The notes: generated from the letters alone by a model not told the origin. A stretch of 64,000 nucleotides of DNA from Plantago ovata (GCA_028274465.1 CM051458.1:12167566-12231565); one strand, 5' to 3'; shown: positions 10,761-23,977, counted from the first letter of the stretch. A program made the numbers and translations.

Positions 10761-11962
10761 AACCGTAATAGTCGTAGTATAAACCTTGAGTTCATTTTGA
10801 TGAGCCATATAAATAGAAATTCTGATCTTCGGATGCAAATTCACCTTTCCAACTATGTTGCACATAGCTACATCACCAATTCCAGGAGTCTTTGACGCGT
10901 CTAAACCTGTTGAGTCTTCTAATTTCAGTTCCTTCACTCTCTCTCTACTGCTCATGTATCGAGAAAACTGACCGAGTTGTTCTGCATCAACATCCCAATC
11001 AACTTTTGCGGTCCATATACAAATTAGCTCATCTGAACATGGCGTCACTTTGTATCTATGTAACCAGACTTTAGCATCCCAAAGACAATCTGTACACTTT
11101 CTTTGAACACATATACTATTCTTCCATATCATGACCGAACAATTCACATCACTACTCACTGTAAGCCCCAACACATGATTATGCACATGATAAACTATAG
11201 CAGCATGACCCAATAATATCATCCACATGATGTAATTACACTCCTGCAACTCATGAACAACACCTAGCCTCATAGCTCTACATCTCGTAAATACTACTAA
11301 GCTCGCATCGCCACATATGCATATTGTACCATGAGCCTCATATGTTCTGTATTTTCCTCTATCAAACACAATGTCTTGGAAATAACCAAATATCCCTGTG
11401 ATAGGTTTCTGAACACCTACATTGATCATTAATGTAGACATAATATCATGGGCACACATGTTTTCCTCTCCATTAGCACCCAAGCAAATCAACTCATTGA
11501 AACTAGCATGCCCGATACTCATATATTCATATGAATGCAGATTTAGAAGCTTACTAATGTGATACTTAGATGACCTTAGAGGAGAAACATCATCAATAAA
11601 CAGTTCTAGATCAATACTTGTAGTTGTTCGCTGCAGTTTTGGTCCAGGCATTCAGCAAACAGCTTGCGTATGTCTTCTAATATTGCATCTGCTTCTTCTA
11701 CATCACTAGGAATGTTTCTTGTACTATTAGGCATTTTATCAAACATCTTGTGGGTGTGCTCAATTATCTCATCTGCTGCTATTGAAGGCTCTTCGAGTAT
11801 ACTCCTCTCCTGCGACATTGGATCAATGGAAGATTGGACGCCACAATACTCCAGTAGTTCACGGAACTTTGTCATTCTTACCTCATGTGAATCTAACTGA
11901 GTTGCACAATACTCCATAAGTCGCGCCCATTCTTTCCACAATACTCCATAAGTCGCGCCCAT
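10761..11962 (-). pseudogene. Unrecognised reading frame fused upstream of SELO
   Basis: The open frame 11651-10206 (481 codons, minus) has about 300 residues of unknown character before the SELO-derived part. A second frame (11962-11606) precedes it with a one-step frame change near 11640 (LEEPSIAADEIIEHTHKMFD, DVEEADAILEDIRKLF, likely helical and acidic). The 300-residue part is Cys/Met/Ile-rich, with blocks such as NELICLGANGEENMCAHD and TVSSDVNCSVMIW; I recognise no family. No signal peptide or membrane segment is evident. It could be a host exon set captured with SELO or unrelated older coding DNA. The MULE at 11993 starts 31 bases upstream of the first ATG. Confidence 0.4.
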
Positions 11963-11992
11963 TATTTCCTTGTGTGAAATCCAATCTAAGTT

Positions 11993-12190
11993 GGGGCTTT
12001 CTATTTTCAGGTCTACTTCGTACTGACCTGAGAATATGTCTCCACCAGATCGCTGCCACGTGTCACTTAATTTAATCTGGTCACTTCATTTGGTTCAAAC
12101 CTATTTTACATATGATTTCGGTACGATCTATTAAAAATTATATTTTTAATTAAGAAATATTCACCAAAAATATAAGTTGACTACATTGCT

Positions 12191-12232
<42 letters not shown>

Positions 12233-12233
12233 T

Positions 12234-12295
<62 letters not shown>

Positions 12296-12913
12296 TTACA
12301 TTGAATAAAGTTATTTTTTCAAATTAATAATTTTAAAATCATATTGACCTTTAAAGTTATCTACTACTACTACTTCCGTCTTCATCGTTAATTATTATTC
12401 TGCTACGTTTGGTATGGGATGATGATCATCTCTTTCAAATCCATTAGTATGACCTGGTGTTAGATGATGATGTAGAATAGAAAATAACATTTTCTTGCAA
12501 AAAGATGACAAACTATATATGGAATCCAAGTGTGCAGGTAGTGAAGATCGACTGGGAAGAAGCGACGTGTTGAGGTGGTGTTAGATTGAAATTCTGGGTT
12601 TGGGTTTGTGAGTCGGGTCCAATTGGATGAATTTGATTTGGATTTTAATTAGTTATAATGATTATTGTTTGATTAAATGGATTTTAGTTATAATATTTTA
12701 ATAATATTTTTATGTTAATAAAGATATAATAAAAATATAAAATAGTAAATTTAATTAAAAAGTTATGGGGTATAAATGTACATTCAAGATTTATTACTAA
12801 AAATAAATTTTTTATAATTAAAATAATAATTTCGTACCAATAACACATGGCAACGATCTAGTGGAGACCTGTTCTCAGGTCGGTACGAAGGCGACCTGAG
12901 AATAAAAATACCC
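11993..12913. mobile_element. MULE-type non-autonomous element, TSD ATCTAAGTT
   Basis: A 921-base element flanked by the 9-base duplication ATCTAAGTT (11984-11992 and 12914-12922), the target size typical of Mutator-like elements. Terminal inverted repeats extend about 70 bases with few mismatches (left TCAGGTCTACTTCGTACTGA; right, complemented, TCAGGTCGCCTTCGTACCGA; both followed by CCTGAGAA and a GTCTCCAC.AGATCG block). The interior holds a long (TA)n tract and AT-rich non-coding DNA. No transposase. Confidence 0.9.
12193..12292. repeat. (TA)n microsatellite
   Basis: About 100 bases of almost pure TA dinucleotides with one AATATA and one GATA interruption, inside the MULE. Confidence 0.95.
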
Positions 12914-12922
12914 ATCTAAGTT

Positions 12923-13500
12923 TGATGTTTTTGCAGGTTCCGCCAATTGTTGGGTCACTCTTATAACAAATTAGTACGTGGAAAAGGCTCCATTATCATA
13001 AGCATCAACATTCAGAATGCCAACAAATAAGATGTTCCCTAGACAAATCATGTTTTTGAAACCAACTTGATTGCTTAAACTACAATTAGCATACTTTCCC
13101 ATACAATACTTGAAATGCACACTATTAATTAACATCCACCTCGCACCACTTACATGTGAACAAGTCAACCATGTCCGTGAAGGAGAATTGTGGAAGAATG
13201 TCTAATACAACCGTCTCGTTTCTGAAGTCCAGTTACATCATTACATAAATCTCTGACGTAGTTGCCATTGATTCTCACGTACAATGAGTTAGGAATTTTG
13301 AGTTTGAAGGAGTAAGAGGGTTGGGTGGAATCCGAAATGATGTTGCCATATTTGTAGCTTAACTTTGCTAGCTCTTGGAAAAGGAAATTCCAAAGCAAGA
13401 AATGGTGGCTTAGGACATGCGCTTGTCATGAGGTTCATGTTGTAGGACAATGAGTATACCCAAACAATGCAATATTTACCCAAATTGAAAAAACATAGCA
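12923..13500 (-). other. Minus-strand coding-like remnants of unknown origin
   Basis: Three overlapping minus-strand open stretches (13168-12971, 13398-13165, 13501-13289) show no stop-free continuity and no motif I recognise. They lie upstream of the unrecognised frame on the other side of the MULE and may be its older 5' portion. From 13501 to 13917 there is only the presumed promoter/leader of the SUMO protease gene. Confidence 0.25.
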
Positions 13501-13599
13501 AAGTTATGTACTCCTAACAATACCATAAATTCGACCCACTAAGAAATACGCAGCACATGATAATGACATGGATTCCTAATTGTTACTAATAAACGCTTT

Positions 13600-13917
13600 A
13601 AGGCGCTTTTACTCTCTTTTGTTTCTTCGTATTTACACTTTCGCTCGGACTTATCACAAGCACTTTCGCATTATGTGTTCTACTTCTACTCACTTTTTAA
13701 GTTTTTACTTTTAACCTGTTTGGGCCCAGCCCAAAAGTCCTATTCTGAGAAGTTATGGCGTCCCGTTATTGTTTTAGCCCTAGAGCGGGATTCTGAAATT
13801 GGAAAAAGAGGGCAGAGAGAGAATGAGATGAAACGAATCGACACAAAATTGTCAGTTTCCACTCTACAGTGTCAGTCAGTGTGTGAGAGAGACCTCGATT
13901 AGCCGACCTGTACATGC
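13600..13917 (+). promoter_or_regulatory. Presumed promoter/5' leader of the SUMO protease gene
   Basis: Sequence immediately upstream of the first ATG. It contains GGGCCCAGCCC (13722-13732), resembling plant site-II/GCCCA elements common in housekeeping promoters, then a purine-rich leader (GGCAGAGAGAGAATGAGATG). The upstream ATG at 13827 opens a short frame that ends before 13918, so a small uORF may precede the coding start. Confidence 0.45.
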
Positions 13918-16900
13918 ATGGAGGTCAGAGGAGAGAGAAAGAGGAAGTTAGACCTTAACGGCGCTGACTGGGACAAGCTACTAGAATCCGATGACCAGTC
14001 ACCGGAGCTTTTGATCGAACCGGCGGCGGAATTGGGGGATGAGCATGTCAGAAAGCTTTCCGATCATGAGCTCGATAAGAAAATAGCTAGTCACCGAAAT
14101 ATGTGCCTATCGATGTCGCTGCCGGACGGCGGCGAGAAGCTGCGAGCAATGTTGAAGAGCCTCGAGGCGGAGAGGAATCGGAGAATGTTGCGAAAGGTTT
14201 CGTGTTTTTGATATTTGTGGAATTGTGGTGATTTAAATTTGAATTTACTTTTTCTGTGTATTTAGCTGAAAATTTTGAAATGATTGGTGAATTTCCTAAT
14301 TGGATAAAGTCTGAATCATGTATGAGTCTGCATTAAAGTGATATGAGTAGGTATCAGAGCATTTATGGTCAGTAGTTGAATGATTTTGGCATTTTAGGTT
14401 GGTGGTGAAAATGTAGGGGAAATATAGTAAGTAGATTAGTACAGTCTGCCTAAAATCATAATCAACTTTGTTGCTGTTGTTCTATTTTGATCCTGCGTTG
14501 TATATCTGTGTTGTTTAAGGAGACGATGCCTTGCTTTGCGATGATACTTTTCAGTTTTTTTCACAGAAAGATGACAAATGCAAGGCGGCAGGTCCAATTG
14601 CTGCTGAAAATAGATATGCAAGTAAGGTTTGCTTTATATTCCTAATGGTTGTACTTTTCTGTATATGTCATTTAGCATGGCACACACTTGGTGGTTGTAG
14701 ATGTAACATCTTTATCTAATGTTCTGCTTAAATACTTGTTAAATCATTCACCACCCTTTCATGAGAAATTTACAACGTCACCAAGTGTTCTTATTGTTAG
14801 TAAAAACTGACTTTCTTTTGTTTTCTTCTTTTTGATTGGGAAACTATAACATAAGGCACTTTTTTCCTTTATTCCTCAAGTGCCATCCACTAGCCAAATG
14901 GATTTGAACCAACGAACACATATTTATATATTTATACAAATGGGAGACTGTATCATTATGCTATGAGTCCGTGACTGTAACGATAGGTGCTTATGTCACA
15001 AAAAATTGTCAAACAAACAATTGTTATCATGTATTGTTGTTTCGTGTATACGCCGTTCTTGATTCCTGGGACTAATCTTTTATTTGTTCTCAATAGAATG
15101 CTAAATCTTGCTGCATTTTTTTGAATCAACAGATCAGTTTTCGAAGCGGATTCCATCAGCTCCTACTTCAAACTCTACCTTTGTGTCGTGTTTTTTGAGC
15201 AAGTTGGATGATGATGAAGTACGATGATTGTATTATTGCATTGTTTTCTTATATCTTGAAAGAGCCCACCTGGTTGTTACATTCCCTTTTCTTTCACTGT
15301 TGAAACAGAGAGGTCATGGAAAACTTGATGCCTTTGAAGAAGAACTTTCTACTATGAATCGCTGTAATAAGAGGAAGAGTGAGAATTTGCATTCTCTGTC
15401 TAAGAGAGCAGATACGAGGTACTTATTCTCAAGCGCACCAGCTATCAGAACTCGAAACCAGTTTTCCTTCAGAAATGATGCAAGTCCACAAAGTAAGTAT
15501 GGACAATCAAGGAATCAATACACGACTCCTGTGTCCCGTCATGTTAAAGATGCATCTTGCTCTAATGAGAAGTAAGTATGTCTTGGTTTTTATTTTCTTT
15601 CTTTCTAAACTTTTTTTTTTTAACTGAAGTTATGTTATTTACCTTTTTGTTTTGGTTGCCATAATTTCCATTTACCATCCCTACTACTTACTCCGTCCAA
15701 GCTTAACTTCCCCACTTTGTTTTGTCGACTTTTTAATGTCCGTTTGACCTCAAATTAGTTCCAATTCATACCAGAAAAATAAATAGAAACTATAATTATT
15801 ATATCCATAATATAAACTATTTAATCATTTTTCCATACTATACATACATAAGATAAAGTATTTCTATTTTGCAGTATTATTTGGGATTAATTTTTGGGTC
15901 AAACTGGCCCTTAAAAAGTCAATGAAACGCAGTGGGTAACTTCATTGGGACAGAGGAAGTAGTATTGATCTAGGAAGCACCCGCTCAATTTTATTCCCAA
16001 GTATTTCGTGCGCGCACGTTTTCCGCACAAATACATGTGCATTCGGAAAACATACGTATGTCTAGCTAATGCATGTCTCCAAGACTCCAACCTTTGTTTC
16101 TTTCTTTTATCATTAATTAGTTTCTTACTTGTAAGTCACATTTATGTTAAATATATTCAAATAGGACAAAACCTACAACACTAACTTAGATTTTGGGTTT
16201 ACAGTTTAGACATTATGATATAATTTATTGATTATTAAATTTAATTATATGCGTTCACTATGAATGATTTAATTGAACATATTAAATGTGAAAATATTGT
16301 TGGTATTTAACACTTTTAGTCATGAATATGTAAATATATGTATAAAACCTAAACGTATTTTTAACGTATCGTATTTTAATATTTTGAATTTTGTAGTTTT
16401 TTATATTCGTATTGTATTCGTATTTGCATTCGTATTCGTATGGGTGCTTCTTAGGTATTGATGACAACATATAGTTACTAACCACTACTACTTGCATGTT
16501 CCATCTTTTGATGATAATGCACATTTATATAGTTTATGTCGTTGACTTGGTAGTTGTAATTTTATATTGAGTTCTCGCTGATGTGAATCCAACGATGAAT
16601 CACTAACTACAATACATCAGTATTTTAATGCAAGAGTGGGTACACAATTTGGCCAAAAGTGATTTTGCTGCAGTTGCACCGGGTATATGATAATACCGAA
16701 TTCTTAACAAGAAAAATACTTTGGCACTAAATATGCAAGGATTGGGTAATATTATGTAAGCGATGTCCTCTTTAAGCTGACTATAACTCAGGGCTATCTC
16801 TTCACACAGTTATGGTTAGAACCAGACTTCTATTTCTGGATATTAGTTTTCATATAATTGCCGTGAGCTTGAGTTTTCATACTTGCCAATTTTACTAAAT

Positions 16901-19900
16901 ATGCTAATTCCGGGCCTACCACTTCTAGAAACGAACATACCAGTATTTTATACCCGGGCCTGCCATTATCTAATAAACAACCATATTACACAAACTCTCC
17001 TAAATAATCGTGTAAAAAGCAAATGTATACTACCAGCTGGAACAGAGGGAGTACAACATCTTGGTTACTGACTTATGCATTTATGTAGACACCTACATTA
17101 ACAAGGATGTAATTTTGTATTCTCTTAACCTGAGCCATTTCTGTTATCAGGAATTATGCTCCTCGGCTTCAACATTTTAAAAACTCCAGAAAGGACAATG
17201 TAAGTTCCGAAAGCTTATGTTATGATCCCTTTTGTTGGATTTATGAATTTGCTATCAAGGATTAGGGATATCATGAGTCAATAGCCTTATTAGATGCACA
17301 TTTGTTTATTGGTTTTCTTAAAAACCCTATGTGGTCTTTATTACTTAATTTTTTGAATATTATGTAGCAGATATCATCACTTCCACAATCAGACCAGGTT
17401 ACGGACCTAGAGTCTTGAATTGTTATTAGGATTAAAACTTATTATTCTGACAGAAATGATCCAGGCTGGAAGATTTCGCGGAATATCTTTGGATTGTTAC
17501 TGTACTGGTTCAATGGGGCTGCTGTTAATCCCGTGTGTGATAGTACTAGTCTCTTTCTAATAATACTTCCTTGATCCCCTTTCAAAAAAAGTAACTTCCT
17601 TGATAGTACTATGTCTTGGTAATAAATTCTCAGCTGTAAATGCGAAACAGCCCCTTGGTGGACATTATCATCTTATTCAATTCCTATATGCAAAACTATG
17701 AAGCATGTAATATTTCACAATATAACTCTATAAATGAACAAAAGTCAGATTGACAGGTGTTGAAGTCATCTCATGGCAAACAGCTCATATATGAAGCTTT
17801 TTAAGAAAATGAAATTAAGGGGGGGGGGGGGGGGGGGTGGGGGGGGGGGGGGTTGAAAGAAGGATATTTTCAAGTTTTAACACCACCTGGACTGTTGCTA
17901 TATGGCTTAGACAGCCAAAATGCCAAATGTTTTTTTGTTTGAACTTTTCATGTTATCCATAGCTATTTAAAGACACAGCTGGGTTAAGTTTTGCACTATC
18001 AACTGCACATGCAACTGCTTTGCTCTCCTGGCTGCCTCGCTGATTTGCATTTGTCTGCCATGTAGTGTAAAACACTCTTTGTGTTGGTGATGACGGTTAG
18101 AGTGCAGCATCTTGTATGATGTTTACAATCTTCTAGCTTTATTTTTTTAATAGGATTCTACTAGCTCATCTGTGGTTCTTTGCAGAATAATGTTGTTCTT
18201 CTAGAAGAGGAGGAGCTTGAGACTGATGTAGCATCTCAGGCTGATAAAGTGGACGAATGGTATTTAAATCTCATTTTCATGTACTCTCTTCTTTTTTTTT
18301 TTAAATTTGAATGGCTAATAAATGTTCTACATTGTGGAGGTGGTGATGTACTAACCCCTACACCTTGTTTCCTTTCAGCATAAAAGTTACCAAGACATTC
18401 TATCCATCAAGGTATTGCGCACTGTAATGCATAGAAAATAATTATGACATTCTTCCATTTATTCTCTGTTAGATTCTTATTTATCCTACATATGGTTAAT
18501 TGTTTTAAGCAGGGATGATCCTGAGGCAATTGAACTTGATTACTCAGATATTGATCGTTTGGCACCTCGGATATATTTGACTTCTAACGTCATGAACTTT
18601 TATATTCTGTAAGTTGATATATTGTGCAACCCCCACAACCCTATTGCTCGCCTTTTGTTCTCCCACTGCCCTCTTGGTGTGTTTTACTTTATTATTTTGT
18701 CTAGTAATGATCTTTTACATGATAAATCCTGCGGACCGTTTTCTGCCGGTCCTCTCTTGCCTGTTGCTTGGTTGGCGTATCTTACGATTGAAATCTATCA
18801 GATCCCATGATAAAATAAGATTTCATTTCTGTTCTGCCATCTCAAGGGCATGAGATTTATTTTTCTGTCAGTGAAAATATACATTCTCCATTTGTCTTCT
18901 TACTTCAAAATGAAACTTGTGCATTTTCTAGTAGTTCATCCTTACTATAAATATGTTACTGTTGCATGCTCCCCAATGGTTTAATGATAATAAGCTCACT
19001 TAAAAAGGATGTGTTTAGGTTGGCTATGAATTAGTGTTTAGATTATTTACTTTCTCATCTTCTTGGTTAGGTATCTGCAACAGCCTGGATCTCCAACAGC
19101 CACAAGGAAAAGTGATTTTCATTTTTTCAACACATATTTCTATAAGAAGCTGAAAGATGACTTTTTGAATCAGGTAATCACTAATCTTGGCTCCCTTTTT
19201 ATATACATAAAAATTCCATCTGTCAGGGTGCTAATGGTTCGTGTGGATTTTCATATAAATTTTCAATCCTTTGCATGTACATTGCTTCTATGTATTTCCT
19301 CGGCAGTGCAGATATATATATTCTTTGAAAAAAGATTGCATTGTGCACTTGCATGAATGATCAGTTTCCAGCAGTGTTTTATCTTGTACTCATGTATGTG
19401 CAGAGTAACAGGGAAACTTCGTTTGTGAAGTTCAGAAGGTGGTGGAAAGGTGTCAATATATTTGATAAGGCTTATATATTTCTACCAGTTCATGAACAGT
19501 AAGTGCTATGTTAGTCGTATCCATGTGGCTCTTTTATGAATTCTAGATGTATATATCATTTTGCTTGTTCAGGTTAACTTTGGGAATTCAAATTGGCATA
19601 TCCATGCTTGTGTATTATATAGTGACCTCCAATGAGTTGCTGCATTTATCGAGAGAGAGAAATCCATAACACTTTAGCTATAATGTTCAGTTTTGTTCTT
19701 AATCTGGTCATGAATTCATGTAGCATGACAAGGTGCCCTACAATGAGAAGTCTCCTAGGAGACGGTCTATCTGAAAGACAGAGACTGACAAGCATCAGGG
19801 TAATTATTGAAAACATGGTGTGTTTAGTTAAGAACGTAGGTACTTTTCGTAAACCAAAAAATAAATAAATTAAAAAATAAAGCATTTTGCTAACGACATA

Positions 19901-22714
19901 GGTGTTTTAAGAACATCATAGTTGTTCTTAACAACATCAGTCACTTTTTATGTTTATGGGCGTGTGGGTGACATGTTTTTTTTTTGGGGGGGGGGGGGGT
20001 TGACAAAGAATCTCTTTCTGTCACTAAGTCGGTCATCAGAGCTATACATTCTGCAGAGAATCTTACGTGTGGTTCTCTTCCATTTCATTTAATTCACGCG
20101 TCTATCAGTTAATGCATAGCTGCATACGGAAACTACATTAAATTTAGGACATTTCATTTATGATATGCCCGAGACTCAGGTCGACATCGATCTTACTTTG
20201 CATACCCATTTGCAGTTCCCACTGGAGCTTGGTTATAATTTGTATGCCACATAAAGAAGATGAATCCGGAGTACTTGTTCTGCATTTGGATTCTTTGGGA
20301 ATGCACGACAGCGAGTCAATTTTTGATGGTGTGAAGAGGTCAGTAGAATTTGTGTCTTGTCTAAAAACTGTCATAGCTTTTAACATAAATTTTTGTGGGT
20401 CTGATATATTTCAACTTAAAGTTATTCGGTTGTGGCGCATTTGAGATTTATCCCGATATTATGTGATAGCTAAATGATTTTTAACATTTCCGCTTATCAA
20501 CATCGTAAGCTGCCGGTTCTATGTTGACCCACCTTTCTCCTGTTACTGAGGATTAAGATGCAGGTAAAGTTATGGGGCTAGGTTCTATACAAGTCAACGA
20601 TTATTTAGAGTTTAATATCATGTGTTTCGATTAATTGGAGTTTATTATCATGTTTTTGTTGTCGTTGTTTCATCAACACACTTAACTTAGCTTCATCTGT
20701 AAACCCTGAGAAATTCATCTGTGATCTTAAGTGGCAGAGAGATTAAGTGAAACTATTCGCTTATCCTTGTTCAACCAAATGAAGCAGATTTGTTCATTGA
20801 GTTTTAATTTCCTGTTCTTTCATTCAACAAAATGATATTAGTAGACATTTGTTTATCCTCCTGTACGTTCATTGGAAAATTCTGTGGGAAGAAATATGAA
20901 CTATTCCCTCCTTCCCAACTTAACTAACTGTTGAAAAGGATAAAAGTTCGGAAATTTAGCCAATATTATTTTATGATAAGAATGAATAAAGTAATGACAA
21001 TTTAACTGGTTGGAGGTTAAAACCTTGCTATTTTTCAAACTGCCCAGCCCCAAAAGCACAAGAAGAAGTTAAGTTGGGACAGACGGAGTATTGTTTGGTT
21101 GTTGTGGTGAAATTCTCATGATTCCGTTTTCCCATGAGCCCATCTGGTTGAAAGCTCGCCTCTAAAACTGGAATTAATTTGTCTCTCCTGAGTCTTTAGT
21201 CAACCATAACTGGATTATTCTTTCCATTCTCCCATGTATGGAACGTCAGTTTTTGTGTATGGAAGAGTATTAGCTATTTTCATCCTCTTGATATTACTCT
21301 TTAGATATGCACCTTCTGCAGAGCTGGTGGTCTACTTTTACATGGAGTTGAGTGGCTTTTCCCATTTTAGTTTTATGAATCCACTAGAATAAGGTTTTGC
21401 CAATGATCTGTTCAGCGTCTATCCAATAACTATTCGTGGAACAAAATTTCACTCCCATCTGTTTGTTGGTTAAATTGGATTACGTGCATTTCAATAAACA
21501 TCAAGGAAGTGGTAAATTGCCTATCGCATATTCTAATTTACCAGGAAAGTAAAAGAACAGAAAAATTGCCGATCTCAGAACACTTGATGTCGTTTGTTCC
21601 TTTCTGATAACTATGAGCCATGACGGTAATGTGCCAGTTTACCTCTGAACGTCCTTCGCTTACTATAAGTATACTTTTCATAGCCTGTCATTTACCTTTG
21701 AGATGATTTCTCTATTGGAAATTGTCACACCTGCTCTATGATAACCGTTAGTTATTTTGATTCTTTCTGCAGCTTTCTGACCGAAGAGTGGAAATTTCTG
21801 AGTGAAAGAGAAGAGGTACCTGAACTTCCTATGGCAGACAAACTTGTGAAGACGTTATCTGGGCGAATACATGAGAAGGCAATTCAGGTATGGTTTTGTT
21901 AGCATTACCCTATATCTGCATTATTTTCCAGATAAATAGCAGAAACCAAAGCATTGCTTACTGGTTCGTAGGTGTTATTTGCATATATATCCTGTAATCC
22001 TGTTTTCTTGAGGTTCTTTGCAGTTATACCTTTCTGCTCTGCTATTTGATCTTTGCTATTAAATTGTACAAGTAAAGGAGGGGGTAGTACTTGCACTGTT
22101 GTTAGGCGGATTTTTTTAAAAACTTTTGTTAGTCGGACGTGGCTATATTCAAGCACCCTAAGACTTTGGGTACATTATGTTTTTATTGTGTGGTATGACG
22201 AGATGTCTGTATGCTGCTGCTTCCGTTGTTATAACAAATGGAGGTTTTTTTTTTTTTTTTGGGTCTTCTAGAATCATGTTACTGTCATCAACCTTTGTTT
22301 CATGCATGGAAAGAGACAATAGTCCACTGGAGTACACATTACTACTGCTTTATTTTTTTCTCCGTCCTTTGTCCTAGGTACCCCAACAAAGAAATGAATA
22401 CGATTGTGGCCTTTTTGTGCTCTTCTTCATGGAACGTTTCATGGATGAGGCTCCTGAAAGGCTGAAGGAGGAGGACTTGGATAAGGTGTTTACCATCATT
22501 TCGTATTAGTGGTTTTTTTGCATCATGATTTTACACTTCTCATACATTCTCGTATTTCTACTTTTTCCTGGTTTTCTCTGACACAATTCATAATCAGTTT
22601 GGCAGGAAATGGTTCAGACCAGAAGAAGCCTCCAGTTTGAGACAAAAAATTAAAGGACTACTAAGAGAACAATTTGAAATTGCAAATAGGGTTATTGTTG
22701 AAGTAGACCCCTAA
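13918..22714 (+). CDS. ULP1D: ULP1-type SUMO protease (OTS1/OTS2, ULP1D/ULP1C-like), 15 exons, 540 aa
   Basis: A cysteine protease that removes SUMO from nuclear conjugates and matures SUMO; Arabidopsis OTS1/OTS2 affect salt response and flowering. Spliced by eye: 13918-14196, 14567-14626, 15138-15218, 15309-15571, 17151-17199, 17371-17397, 18186-18259, 18379-18411, 18513-18608, 19071-19173, 19404-19498, 20216-20338, 21773-21887, 22378-22485, 22598-22714. All junctions are GT-AG, phases agree, and the sum is 1,623 bases. The N-terminus is charged and low-complexity (MEVRGERKRKLDLNG). The C48 peptidase domain fills the C-terminal half: YLQQPGSP, FFNTYFYKKL, RRWWKGVNIFDK, catalytic His in HWSLVI, Asp in HLDSLG, Gln and Cys in QQRNEYDCGLF. 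The domain looks intact. Exon 6 could start three bases earlier (17368). Introns carry Stowaway MITEs and poly-G tracts. The ULP1C/ULP1D choice is not certain. Confidence 0.9.
15687..15962. mobile_element. Stowaway-type MITE in intron 4
   Basis: A 276-base element flanked by TA, with ends CTTACTCCGTCC (left) and, complemented, CTACTTCCTCTGTCC (right), the usual Stowaway (Tc1/mariner) signature. The inner arms GCTTAACTTCCCCAC and GGGTAACTTCATTGG also pair. Intronic, so probably harmless. Confidence 0.75.
17819..17852. repeat. Poly-G tract
   Basis: About 34 bases of G interrupted by a single T, in intron 6 of the SUMO protease gene. A second tract of 14 G lies at 19986-19999 in intron 11. Both follow mixed-purine or T-rich runs and are likely sequencing-difficult spots or G-quadruplex formers. 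Confidence 0.9.
20904..21088. mobile_element. Stowaway-type MITE in intron 12
   Basis: A 185-base element between TA dinucleotides. Left end TTCCCTCCTTCCCAACTTAACTAA pairs with right end AAGTTAAGTTGGGACAGACGGAG. Non-coding. Confidence 0.8.
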
Positions 22715-23570
22715 CCTCTTGTACATGGGTTCCTTGAAAGATTGCTGTAAATTGGTCCCGATAAATGACTAATCCACCAAGACCCAGATTTGGGTTTCGC
22801 TTTTGTAGAGATTCACTACCCGAGTAATTATGGACAACCTTTTTGTACATGGAGTTTCTTTCCCGACCCATTGCCATCATCCGGATGCTAATACATTGCC
22901 GTCCCTAACCTTATATATTGTCAACAATTGTTGTCAATTACATGCCAACTTTGAGCTAGATTTTGACAATCTGTTTTAACAAGACTTTCAAGATGACCGA
23001 AGGAGACTAAATTTTAGTACCCTGCGTTTTCTTTTTTCTTTTCTTTTTTAATTACTGGCCCGATGATATGATTGTAATGTGGGAGCCCTTGTAATGTACT
23101 TGTAAATGTAGTCAGAATCAGACATTATTCAAGTGAAGTATTGGGACGTCCCGGAGCCAATGTTTTATTTGGTGCGAGGAACAAACATCATATTGTCGTT
23201 GCTTGCAAACCTTAACATGTGATTGTCAGTAGGCAAATTAACGGAGTCTCATCATATTTGATGTGGTCCGTCATCCCATAAAATTTCTCATTACTACAAA
23301 ACTTAAAAAGAAAGTTACTAACGTCCACATTAAAAATATTATTTATACATTATATATCTATTTTAATGTTACAAAAATGAAATTCCCCAACTATTCATCA
23401 CGATATTCTTAAAACTAGTTATAATGCGTAAATTTCTTGGGGATGGTTTTTTTTTTTTTTTAAACGGAAAAAATTTATTCAAATGGAAATGAAGTCAACG
23501 AGTACAAGTAGAAGAGAAAAAAAAGGTGCATAAGGGATGGTATGATTATCATGCATTGTACTTGTCGGGA
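22715..23570. other. 3' flank of the SUMO protease gene
   Basis: Presumed 3' UTR and intergenic DNA between two convergent genes. A T-tract with adjoining A-rich sequence at 23447-23475 (TTTTTT..AAACGGAAAAAATTT) suggests an old insertion junction. No gene seen. Confidence 0.4.
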
Positions 23571-23577
23571 GATTAAT

Positions 23578-23880
23578 CAGGTGTTTGCAATAACTTAACT
23601 TATCCAGCTTATCATTTGCATAAACAGTTTTTTGAGTGTTTACAACAACTTATAAGATGGAGAAGCTGGTTGTACCTCCTTAAGCAGCTTTTACTTAAAT
23701 TAAACTCAATTTTAATATTTTTTGTCCAAAAAGTTAGATTTGCAAAGTCTGCTTCTACAATTTATCTAACTTTTAAGTAGTTTTTTTGCAAACACCAAAT
23801 TCTCTAATAAACTAATTTTATCAACTCCTTAAATTAATCTAATTTTTAAGTTAAAACTATTACAAACACCCAAACACCTC
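23578..23880. mobile_element. MITE-like element with GGTGTTTGnAATA ends
   Basis: Left AGGTGTTTGCAATAACTTAACTTA pairs with the complement of the right end, GGTGTTTGTAATAGTTTTAACTTA. A second GGTGTTTG copy lies just outside the right end. The interior is AT-rich with several AGTTGTA/AAGCAGC-type inner repeats. No target duplication could be fixed, so the superfamily (hAT or PIF) is left open. Confidence 0.55.
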
Positions 23881-23977
23881 CTACATGTTGTATAGCACAC
23901 TAGACTATAAATCAGACAACATTCACACAGAGTATTTTCACGGTAAAAGAACAATTGAAATTGTATTAACAATCAAA

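Noticed and set aside
8042..12990. 17-base direct repeat TTAGTACGTGGAAAAGG at about 8041 and 12971 as a target duplication of the SELO retrocopy
   Set aside because: The left copy lies inside the gypsy LTR, away from its boundary, and the flanks do not match. More likely chance or an old shared fragment.
16273..16524. Small open frames in intron 4 of the SUMO protease gene
   Set aside because: They arise from TTCGTATT-type low-complexity DNA and lie in an intron with good splice sites.
17020..17055. GGAACAGAGGGAGTAC as a Stowaway MITE in intron 4
   Set aside because: It looks like a right end, but no matching left end was found within 600 bases. At best a truncated element.
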